Assembly (NCBI GenBank): GCA_020055645.1
Contig: CM034546.1
Coordinates: forward strand, 46,562,001-46,626,000
DNA length: 64,000 nucleotides
Source of the DNA: Tomocerus qinae
Lineage: Eukaryota; Arthropoda; Collembola; Entomobryomorpha; Tomoceridae
Direction of reading: 5' to 3'
Shown piece after piece: positions 48,383-58,524 of the stretch. The translations under genes and the position numbers were made by a program. Position 1 is the first letter of the stretch. Each line of letters begins with the position of its first letter. The notes under the pieces were generated by a model, which was given only the letters and a program-made list of their open reading frames with translations, was not told the DNA's origin and made no database searches.

Positions 48383-48492
48383 CCTTAAGAATTCATTTAG
48401 TCTCAATGTACTTTTTGTTTTGTGTACGAAATAGTTTATAATATTTCGGGCACAAAACCAAGAATGCATTGAGGCTAAATGGTTCCTTAAGG
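48383..48492. repeat. 110-bp imperfect palindrome
   Basis: CCTTAAGAATTCATTTAG...TCTCAATG on the left pairs with CATTGAGGCTAAATGGTTCC on the right, and the pairing continues to a centre near 48437. It is a self-complementary foldback element between the small basic frame and the second F-box gene. Confidence 0.7.
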
Positions 48493-48613
48493 CAGACTGT
48501 AATCTTATCCAATCGAAGGATACGGCATCAGAGGCATGGGTTAGCTCGAAATGAATTATTATAATATTATTCATATTATCAACATTCGATAGCGCGAGTT
48601 TACCTTTGCATAT

Positions 48614-50698
48614 TCAATCACTGTCATCTGAGTCGCCACATTGACAGCATTGGAATTTACCAATACATTGGAGCAGCCAGTTTCTATTTTCTTGTTCAAT
48701 GCCATCTGTATTCTCCTCCGAATCGACGTTGTATTCATTCACGAAAATCTGTTCAGAATTATTGTCTTCAACTGACCAGATGATATAAGTTTTGGTAAAA
48801 TGAAGAAATCCATCGATTTCGCCTTCTGAAACCGGGTACTGCTCGCTCGTAACTTTTAAACGTTTAATGTTGGGAAATTTTTCTCGTACCAAACGGAACA
48901 ATCTTAGAGATTGAACTTTTTCATTTTCAGTTGGGGAAAGATACTCGCCAAATACATATGTATTGACAGCCAAATTTATCTCTGTGACGCTCCCACAAGG
49001 GACGATCATAGAATTCATAAGTTGTGGAAAAGTAGAGTTGTCGGATTCGATTATGTAATGATAATCGAATATTTTCAGTTTAGGAAATAATTCTGTCCAG
49101 TTTGAACAACTGGAAAATGCCCAAATGAAGTTCCTGTAGGAGTAGCATAGAGAAAGTTTCTCTAATTTCTCCAGTTTTGGGAACACCAAATAGTTTCCAC
49201 CTGCTAATAAAGACATTAATTCTTATTGTATAACTCGATAAATGCTAAGATATTCGGCTCTGCATTTTACTTTGCATGTTTTGATAATTCTCGTGCATGG
49301 ATAGGAAAAGTTTTGTAATAAATAAAAATTACCTTTCAAAGTTTCGAATAATGGATCTTTAAATTCTGCATTGAGAGCTGAACGCGGAAATGGTGGATAT
49401 GTAAGATCCAACACTTTGAGACAATCTTTTTGGCTCTTGAGAAACATCAACAGGTATTTAGAGTGACAAATAACTTCTCTAATTCCATAGCACGCGTCAC
49501 GAGGACTACAAATACATTGCAGTGAAAATGAGTCCAAATTTAGTTTCCCACTTTTCCCCAATTCTTCCAGAATTCTAATCGATCTATGAACTTGAGAGTA
49601 GCTGCAATTCCAATCCAATAGTGACAGTTCTTTCAGAGTTTCTAGATGTTTTGACTTAATCTTTAGTAGAGTGCCAGTATGAGTTGGATTCAAGTTCATT
49701 TCCAGGCTTTGCAGATTTTTTGCTGAAGTGATAAGATACTTTAGAGTTCGAATCACCTCATTCTTCTTGTCATAACTCCAAGTACATTTATCATCGACTA
49801 AATATTTAATTGATTTCAGGCCAGGTAATTTAATTTTGGCTACTTCGCCAGAGTAAATCCATGAAAGATCATAATATTCATCCATCGAGAAGTAATATGA
49901 CATTATTTTCCTGTCTGATGCAATATATAGTAGCGTTAAATTCTCCAAATTGTGCATGTATTTGAAAATGATATTCCTGAAAGCCTTCAGTTGATTCATC
50001 AATAATTGACGATCTGAATGGTAGGCCACAACTGTCAGATTTTTGATTAAACCACCAAAGGATCCCAGCCATCGCAAACTCCATAGATTTTCTTTTATAA
50101 CGCATTCTGTTATAATAAACTTGACCGACTCCAATGGAAGTCCTTCGTCACAGCCATTAAAATCTTCTAAAAACGATTCAAAATCTCGCTCACTGTTGTG
50201 CATTCGTAGATTACTTTCTTCAAAAACTAAATTCATTTCGGATTTGAATTGCGGTTGAACAACATCCCGCCATTTTCGACATACTAAACGACACGTTTTT
50301 AAAACGTCTCCGTGTAAATTTTGTAATATATTGCCCAGGATCTATTAAAAAAATATAAACTTATAAAAATATACCCTTGCCTTGTGTTACACCATTATTG
50401 TTTACTCATGGAAACTCTACTAAAATTGTAAGTCTAGAAAGAAGAATGAAGCTGGAGGAAATACAACTCAAAATTTAACGAAACTGAATCACAAAACCCC
50501 TTCATAGGATTGAATATTAGGAAAATAATATATTCGTCGTCAATATGGTAAATATTTATACATAATATAGTATAGTAAATAGTGTAAATACTTTAACTGT
50601 TTATGAATATTACTAACCTTGTCGTTATCCATTAATTCGTCTATTGGCAATTTAGAAGAATCAGAAGTTGGTTTCTGGGTTTCCAAGATAGAAATCAT
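48614..50698 (-). CDS. F-box/LRR-like protein, paralogue 2 (3 exons)
   Basis: Exons (minus) 50698-50618, 50341-49333 and 49200-48614 give 558 aa; introns are 276 and 132 nt, phases 0 and 1, identical in position to the gene at 4.3 kb. Exon 1 encodes a short polar leader (27 aa). Exon 2 begins with an F-box (ILGNILQNLHGDVLKTCRLV, then CRKWRDVV), then diffuse leucine-rich segments (LQSLEMNL, LETLKELSLLDW, LKVLDL). Exon 3 aligns with its paralogue from LVFP through the FP-LK--(E/D)YHYI region. The C terminus differs: a CQCGDSDDSD tail. It is a likely SCF ubiquitin-ligase adaptor. The start is the first ATG in frame with a plausible exon; an upstream GTG-initiated extension is not credible in a eukaryote. 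Confidence 0.85.
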
Positions 50699-52033
50699 TA
50701 TGGTGTATTTCTTAGAACACGAGCCGGGAGGTACGGTAAGAAAGACCAACAATTGAGAAAGGAGCTGGAGAAAAGTGAGACAAACCACTTGTTGCTAGTT
50801 ATATTTCACCGTTGCGTTGTGATTCAGTTGCAAGACAGGAGTGACAAGTCAATACAGCTTTCACTACTATTTAGCATTCTAAGTTGGAAGTATCTGTAAT
50901 CAAATACATTTTGATTTCATGGCGTAAGCATTCATTACAAGATTGTTTGAAGCACAAATAGTACCAACATCAGTTATGCTGCTGTTCATGAAGAGTCTAG
51001 TCCGTGTGCGTCATGCGTAGTTTCAACTTTCAGAAATGCAATTACAATAGAAATTAAAAATACTATATAAAACCCTCCAATCTACATAATATATTATATC
51101 CATAGCTATTAATATGATTTGAATTCGAGGACAAACAATATCATGGATAGACTACCGAATGTAAAAAGTAGTAGCTATGTCATATAATATCTCGGCTCCT
51201 TTCCATGAGCAGCCAATGGATCTTAAACAGGAGATAGCAATTATTGCTTTCACTACTGCTAAAGAAGTAAAATGTATTATCATAATATTATTAAGTATGT
51301 CACTTAAGCGTTTTATTGACACGTGCGCTTTAAACTTTGAATGTATACTTTGCTATAGTATGTCCATTATTATTGTTGATTATGCCATTGCTATTTAATG
51401 TTACTCATCTACTACTGGTGCCTAGTGCCAATATTGCTAAGGCTAAAAATACAGTCTGGAGCTGATTAGAGAAGTTTAACTTCTCTGTATGTGAATAATT
51501 TTTCTGACTTTCTGTTTGTCTGTACGTCCGTTAATCCCAGTGAAATTTCGAATGGCTTGAGATAGACTGTTCAAATTATCAGGGTACAATCTACAGGTAA
51601 ATAGGAAGGCCAAGTTCGTAAATAGGCAAGATCGGTCACAACCAAAGACTTGGGTAGCGGGCCAAAAATTAAAATGACTAAAAATCGTCGTAAATTCGGC
51701 GAACGTGTAAAATTTAGTTTGAGAGAAGACAAATTGTGTGATACATCTAAACTCAACTAATTTTTAGTGGGGCCCAAATAAGCTGCTTTGTGTTATATTT
51801 CCGTTTTGCAATGGTTTATGTTCAGATAATTCTGCTGACTTATTTATTTATGTATCTCTACTTTGCATTTTCCTCTGCTATGCTGGAAACTAGTTTCGCG
51901 TTACTATGAATCTGCAATAATAGTATATGACAAAGCCTTTGCAGTTACAATGTGTCTTTCACCTGATTTTTGATTATAAGTTAATTAAGCCAAAGAAGTA
52001 ATTAAATCCCTACACTTTTCCGTTATTTCCCTA
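50699..52033. other. Gene-less stretch, 1.3 kb
   Basis: 5' flank of the second F-box gene and then AT-rich DNA. Around 51440-51760 there is a block with a GAGAAGTTTAACTTCTC palindrome and CTGTTTGTCTGTACGTCCG, typical in style of transposon 3' regions. No boundaries found. Confidence 0.45.
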
Positions 52034-52176
52034 TGAGCCGTCCTTGTTAATCCAATACAGTGATCTAGTAAGAGTGCAGAAAAGTAGTGAGGCTGAGGCT
52101 AGTATTAAGGAAGCGTTATTACTTTTCTGCACTCTTACTAGATCACAGTTAATATTGGATTGAAAAGGACGGCTCA
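52034..52176. repeat. 143-bp hairpin element
   Basis: The left arm from TGAGCCGTCCTT through GTGATCTAGTAAGAGTGCAG to AAAAGTA is matched inversely by the right arm ending AAGGACGGCTCA. The arms are about 53-58 bp, with a short AT insertion in the right arm and a loop of about 32 nt. A precise foldback MITE-like element or a transcribed hairpin. Confidence 0.85.
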
Positions 52177-52417
52177 CATATAAATGTATACCTAACTCAT
52201 TTTGCTAGGAACCTTTGCTATTTGCATGCTATCTGGATGCTATCAAATAGCTTTGCTATTTGAAAATTAATCTGGAGACATGATCCTTTGGTAATATGGT
52301 TTCTTTGAATAATAACAATATGTTCATATTACATATATACGACATTTTCTTGTATAATGGTGTTTTAAATAATAGATATAGCGTAATTAAATTCTAAGAA
52401 AAGATGTCATTGGCTAC

Positions 52418-52866
52418 TTTGATTTCTGTTGATTCTGCTTGCACAGGATGGATATCCGCTACAGTACAGCTATTCATCTTTCCCAGCATACTCACAGTGC
52501 AGTATAGGAAATTAAGCTATAAATTCAGGATGCGGGGAAAATATATTATTGCACTTATAATGTCTAAGTGGAAGCTGATATATTGCTATAAGTATATAGA
52601 AAATTATGCTTATATATCTATGATGTGCATGTGACAAGGAAATGAAGATGTAATTTAATTTCAAAGAAAGGCAATCCTCTATTTTATGTAGTGCAATGTT
52701 TGCACATGTTTCAACCTTAATCAAGTTGTTTGTTTTACCTGTAGAAAGACTTCACAAGGCGTTTGATGAATGTTAACTGCTGCGTAGTGCTAGATGACAA
52801 AGTAGGACCACAATTTAATGACTTTCATCCAAATTTTGTAAAAGGCAAATGTCAAGATAAATTAAG
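52418..52866 (+). repeat. Dispersed repeat X, copy 2
   Basis: Homologous to 38941-39372 in the same orientation with the same block order. Small insertions and deletions distinguish the two copies. Confidence 0.75.
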
Positions 52867-53098
52867 GCCAAACATCAAGGTTATTTTCATTTCCGAGTAA
52901 ATAAGTAGTTATAGGCTGAAGGTGCATCAGTGATGATTTATGGATAAAATCTACCTGACGTTGGAAGTCGGAAACTACATACAGATCAAGTCCGAGAAAC
53001 AGCTTACTAAAAGTAAGGCCAATAAGTTAACTTGCGATCATGATTCAGCGTTAGCGTTTGCCCATTGGACTTGCTAACTCAACAAAGATGAAATATGT

Positions 53099-53272
53099 AC
53101 GTACCGCGACAAACGCCAACAAAAAACTTTACTACACTTGGTATATGAATGTCCAATGACAATAACATTCCCGAACAATGTCCACAAAGGGATTAAAATA
53201 AACAATTTTAATTTATACTTAAACGGAAAGAAACTCCAAAGTAACAAGAATCCAGTAAGTATCTAATAAAAT
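53099..53272 (+). pseudogene. LINE reverse-transcriptase C-terminal remnant
   Basis: A short plus-strand frame contains QKTLLHLVYECPM, which resembles the terminal (ET)L-x-HL-x2-ECP motif of non-LTR retrotransposon polyproteins. It then runs about 35 codons to TAA at 53270-53272. Upstream sequence is interrupted by stops, so the element is a dead 3' fragment. Confidence 0.4.
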
Positions 53273-53850
53273 AGTAAGACCTAACAGAATATCTAACACC
53301 AGATAACAAATATGACATTTATATAATATACATACATAAAATAAGCACTCACTAATAGTTTCATTATTTTTACAGCTCTAACAATCCTAATGCACTGCAG
53401 CCCTAAATCTTTAGCCCTAACCGACTAGTCTTCAACTTATAAGCCAGACGGCATCCTACCCATATACCATGGAAGGAGCAATCACGTCACGACACTGTTC
53501 AACCCTGGAGCCATCTCAATTTCGTCTCAGCCATAAAATCAATCTTCGGATCTGGAACTGACTTGTCACACAAATTTAATCTTCGGTACAACCCAAAGCC
53601 TCTGCTTTCAGCTTCAGGGTTTGTCCAACATACTATACAGTTTAGCTGGGGCCGACACTGACGACCTTTGGGTACAGCGGCAGTCATGCATAATATAGTA
53701 CTTCTACATACGCATGCGCTCCGGGATATACAAATAAAAACAACGTGAATGCGAGTCTTGCGAGTGGAAGTGATCGACTTGTATCACAAAATCATTCAAT
53801 TGTTCATTTTTAATTCTGCTGGTGTGGTATGGTAAGTACATTTTAATATC

Positions 53851-53996
53851 ATAAAATGGAATGCAAAATTGTGTTGAAAATTGAGTAGAATGATCAGTAG
53901 TCAATGTCCTTATCCTTGAGGTGGCGAAAGATATTGACTGCTTTGACTACTGATCGTTCTAATCAGGTATCAACATCATTTGCATTCCATTCTATA
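53851..53996. repeat. 146-bp hairpin element
   Basis: The left arm (ATAAAATGGAATGCAAA...TAGAATGATCAGTAGTCAA) and the inverse of the right arm (ATAGAATGGAATGCAAA...TAGAACGATCAGTAGTCAA) correspond over about 55 bp, the innermost 19 bp with one mismatch. Another foldback/MITE. Confidence 0.75.
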
Positions 53997-54068
53997 ATAT
54001 TATAGTGTACAGATTACAGAATTAAAATTGAACCATTGAACCGAAAATAAAACTTTCTTCATTATGGG

Positions 54069-54775
54069 AAATTAAATGGGAAATTAAAACCAAATTAAAG
54101 GGGGAATTAAAACCAAATTAAAGGGGGAATTAAAACCAAATTAAAGGGGGAATTAAAACCAAATTAAAGGGGGAATTAAAACCAAATTAAAGGGGGAATT
54201 GAAACCAAATTAAAGGGGGAATTAAAACCAAATTAAAGGAGAATTTAAAACCAAATTAAAAGGGAATTTAAAACCAAACTAAAGAGGATTTTGAAACCAA
54301 TTAAAATGGAAATTTAAAACCAAACTAAAGAGGATTTTGAAACCAATTAAAATGGAAATTGAAACCACACAAATAGGAAGTTAAAACGAAATTAAAGGGG
54401 AAATGATACCAAATTAAAGTGGAAATGAAAATCAAATTAATGGAAATTTCAAATAAAGAGGAATTTAAAACTACATTAATCAGCAAATGAAACCAAATTA
54501 AAAGGGGACTGAAACCAAGTTAAAAGGGGATTGAAACCAAATTAAAAGGGGATTGAAACCAAATTAAAAGGAGAAACGATATCCAAATCAAATGGGAAAT
54601 GAATTAAAAGGGGAAATTAATCCAAATTAAAAAGAAATTAAAACCAATGCAAAGGGAAAATTTAAACAAATTTAAATGGGAAAATTAATGCAAATTGAAG
54701 GGAAAAGGAAATGCAAGTTAAATGGGAAATTATCGTAAAATTAAAGCCAAATTAAATACATAATGGAAAATAAAA
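54069..54775 (+). repeat. 23-bp minisatellite
   Basis: About seven near-identical copies of GGGGGAATTAAAACCAAATT plus AAA between about 54080 and 54235, then about 20 increasingly diverged copies to about 54775. Variants keep AAACCAAATTAAA. The gradient from perfect to decayed suggests expansion at the left end. Confidence 0.95.
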
Positions 54776-54929
54776 ATTCAAAAACCAAAAAATGTTTACT
54801 GTTTTTACCTTACTCTTCTGCGTGGTAACACCCCGGAATTAACCGGACATGTCCCAAACGCAGTTGCCTTTTATTAATTTTATTGCTTGGTATGATTGTA
54901 CGAATGAAGAAAAAATGTTGACTAAATGA

Positions 54930-55300
54930 GAGTGTGTTTGTGTGAAAGGGTGAGGTTTTGAATGTGGCTTTTTGGCATCGATTCTGGGATACAATGGGGG
55001 CCGTTACAGTGGTGAAGGCAGATTGGCCTAACTATCTGTGGGTTTAAGTATCCGGTGGCCAAACTAATTGTATCCCGCGGACATAAAGGGGAATAGGCCG
55101 GTAGAGTTTCCATACTCTCCGCAGACATCCGAGCTCCCGAAATAGGGGGAATGGGCACAGCAAGTTACAGTTGGGTAAGTGTTGCTGGTGGACAACCTAA
55201 TTCCAGGAAGGTATCTCCTATCGTAGGGGCACTGGCACATTACATGTTGGGCAGTAATGGAGACACCCAGTTCGATGTGTTAAATTCTTATAAAAATGAA
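54930..55300. other. Unexplained GC-richer island
   Basis: A block with markedly higher G+C than its surroundings, between the minisatellite and the P-element relic. It is full of short G/C words (GGGGGCCGTTACAG, GGCCGGTAGAG, CCGCGGACATAAAGGGG). A plus-strand frame from 55151 (GTASYSWVSVAGGQPNSRK) continues until the AT-rich DNA. It may be an exon or a transposon fragment; no family recognised. Confidence 0.4.
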
Positions 55301-55506
55301 AACAAAAAATGTATGCAATATTTTACTATTCCCTTATTGATTAACACATTTTCATTCTTTATATCTTTCATTATAATGTTTTCTTCAAACTTTTTACTGA
55401 CATTTCTAAAATTAAAATTCATTGATTAATAACTAATAATTGTCTTAACTATATATAGGTTGTTAACAAAACTTGAAATAAGCCAGTTTGAATTCAAAAC
55501 TTAACA

Positions 55507-58500
55507 ATGCCCAAAGCATGTGCAATAGCAGGTTGTACGTTAAAACAACAGAGAGAATTTAATGGGAAGTTGACATTTCATATGTAAGCTGAAATTATAA
55601 AATTGAAATTATATTAAATTTGTAATAATTTCTATTGCAATATTAATGGACGATGTTTTTTCTAGCTTTCCAAGTAGTAGCAGAATCCCAAAATTGAGGG
55701 AACAATGGATAGACATTGTCAAAAAATCTAAAAATAATTTTGCCTGGGAACCAAAAAAAGACACCAGAATATGTTCAAGACACTTTGACAAAAAATGCTT
55801 TATGGTGAAACAATTTCGAACCCTGCTTCGCTCTGATTCTATTCCTACAATGTTTCTCGAAGAAGGTATTCAAAAAACACAAATTTTAATAAATGCTATA
55901 ATCATATATACATATTGAGTATGAAATTAATCAATTTATATTTTGATGTAGCTGTAAGAATCAACGAAGATATTATACAACCAGAAGAGCCTAGTATTGA
56001 GATTGCAGAGGATCCGCCGTTAGAAACTCCGTCATGCTATCGGACTTCTACTTTTTTAGCTGAAGTGAAATCACTAGTTCCAGTATTGGGCTATGCTTTA
56101 TTTGGAATTTTGGCAATGAATAGTGTGAAGTCAATTGAAGATGAAATTGTTACTCCCCGAAAAAGAGTTGGAAGCTTTTCTGACGGAGGAACCCCAAAAC
56201 GAAGTCGTGTTGTTGCAAGTGACCACACCTACCAATGCCAAGACACACCTCGTACTAGATGCAGTCGCCTTCTTAATAAAAACATGAAAGCAAAGAAAAA
56301 ATTGTACCTTCTTCGGAAAACACTGGTTAGGAAGAAAAAATCGGTAGAGGTTTTAATGAAACAGTTACAAGATGCTAGCATTCTAACAAAACGACAAGTC
56401 GAAGCATGTCAAGGGTATTCTAAAGTCATGAAACTGTTAATGCAAGCTTATGGCAAGAAAAAGACTGTAGAATATTCTGATGATATGAAATAGTTTGCAG
56501 TCAGTTTGCACTTTTATTCACCTAAAGCTTACGAATTTTTGCGGGGACACCTAAAACTGCCTCATTCATCAACTATTGTATCATGGATGAAGTCTGCTAA
56601 CTGTGAGCCAGGATTTTGTTCAGGTGTCATTGAAAATTTAATGATGGAGAGATCGCGAGACAAATCAAATTGTATGACTGACATTGCGATGATTGTGGAT
56701 GAAATGTCGATAAGAAAAGATACTGTCTGGGATCAAAGCAGAAATAAATATATGGGATACTGTGATTACGGAAATGGAGCAGTTGAATGTCACGGACTTG
56801 CAAGTAATGCCCTTGTTTGCATCATTGCTGGTATTTCAGGAGGATGGAAATGCCCCATTGGGTATATTTTTACCGATAAATGTGAAGGAAAAACATTAAG
56901 CTCTTTTATAAGTCAAGGACTTCAATCACTTACTGAATCTGGCTTTAGAGTTCACAGCATAACAGCAGATGGAGGAACAGCAAATGTCGCAATGTTCGCA
57001 CATCTTGGAATAAGTGAAGAAGTAAAAACTACAGAGTTGGAAATAGTTGAAAATAATATTAAACCATATTTCATAAATCCACAAACCGAGAAGCCTGTAT
57101 ATGCTATATATGATGTCGTTCATATGCTAAAATTGTGGAGAAATCTTTTGGCAGATTTAAAAGAAATTTCATGGAGAAAAGGAGTTGTAAAATGGTCATT
57201 TATAGAGAGCCCTAATGAATTGCAACAGAATGAGAAGATATCCGCTGCTAATAAAGTTAATAGCAATCACATTGAGTTCCAGAAACACAAAATGAGAATG
57301 AAGTATGCAGCTCAAACCATCAGTGCTTCAACGGCAAATGCTGTCGATTTTTGCTGTGAAGATATGGGACTCCAGCAATTTAAAGATTCGAAGGCAACGA
57401 CTGAATTTTTAAGACTACTAGATAAAACGTTTGACATCCTCAACTCAAGACACCCAAAACAATCGGGATTCAAGGCACCACTTACCAAAGAAAATCTGAA
57501 AGAAAATATCCCTTTTCTGGAATATGTATGTAATGTTTTGTTGGAAGTTAAATATGAAAAAAAAACTGTTCGGAAAAATGTGGTTACGTACAAAACATCG
57601 TTGCTGTGTAAGGGACAGCGAAAGAGAGCTGTAATTGGACTCTACATCAGCATCAAATCAGTAATTGCAATTTCTCAAGAACTCCTACGAAGAGAGAACA
57701 GTCCTTTTTACTATGTCATGACGTATAGATTTTCGCAAGATCTTCTTGAACTTTTTTTTAACAAGATTCGCTCGAAGTTAGGAAAAAACGATAACCCAAA
57801 TGTGGTGCAATTTACAAATATTATGAAGCAAGTCTGGCATCAAAATTTACTAAAATCTAACAGTACAGGAAACTGTATAAACCTAGATGACGATATCCCT
57901 AAAGGTCTTCTAAAATTAAAATGTTCCAAAGGTCAAAAAACAAATAATGGAAATATCATCAGCTCAGCAGATGACATAAATGTACCTGACTTTCAAAACG
58001 TTGAAACGCAGTTTTACGAAAATTGCTTAACATACATCGCTGGAAATGTTGTGCATACTGTCGCCGATATAATAAAATGTTCAGACTGTTTGGATTGTTT
58101 ATACGACAACCAATTTGATGCCTTACCTGCTCATCTAAAGAACTTGATTGTCAGAAAAAATAATGGCGGACTAACTACACCAAGCTACAGCGTCTACCAA
58201 ATTTGTAAAAAAGCAGATTGCTATTTCAAAACTCTGTCTTCAAATTTAACGCAAATTCCAAGACTTTCTGATTTAGATGGAATTATCCAAAGAAAAGTCA
58301 TGGTCGAAGTACTCGGAATGGATTTGTTTCCAACTTTAGGACAACATACAATTGATTTTGATCCAGCCAATCAAGAAAGTCATTTTGTATTAATTATAAA
58401 AACTGTGGTCCGTCAGTTCTTAAAAATCCGCTTGTTTTCTCATGGAAAGGCGTATAGAAGAGAAGTTATGGGTACATCTCTTCGTCACTCTTTGAATAAA

Positions 58501-58524
58501 ACGACGCTGTTTCGTAACGAGTAG
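55507..58524 (+). pseudogene. P-element/THAP9-like transposase with one in-frame stop
   Basis: DNA transposase of the P superfamily. Exons 55507-55583, 55666-55865 and 55952-58524 join in phase (2, 1). The N terminus is a THAP zinc finger: Cys5, Cys10, Trp40, Cys62-x2-His65 and SIPTMF. A basic, coiled-coil-like segment follows (KAKKKLYLLRKTLVRKKKSV). The RNase-H-like catalytic part shows Asp at 56698-56700 (VDEMS), Asp at 56968-56970 (TADGG), a YDVVHMLKLWRNL block typical of the GTP-binding insertion, and Glu at 57748-57750 (LLELFFNKIR). One TAG at 56491-56493 interrupts the frame just before FAVSLHFYSPKAY; the frame is otherwise open to 58524. A product ending at the TAG would be a 272-aa THAP/coiled-coil protein without catalytic residues. 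Terminal inverted repeats and target duplication were not found. Confidence 0.9.

Noticed and set aside
53499..53687. Minus-strand 62-codon frame in a GC-richer patch
   Set aside because: No domain, start context or splice support; probably part of the LINE-related debris.
54069..54775. CRISPR-like array
   Set aside because: The repeats are contiguous 23-bp units with no unique spacers, and the genome is eukaryotic.
54922..55158. Minus-strand 78-codon frame in the GC-richer island
   Set aside because: It is open by chance in GC-richer DNA; no recognisable domain, splice sites or signal peptide.
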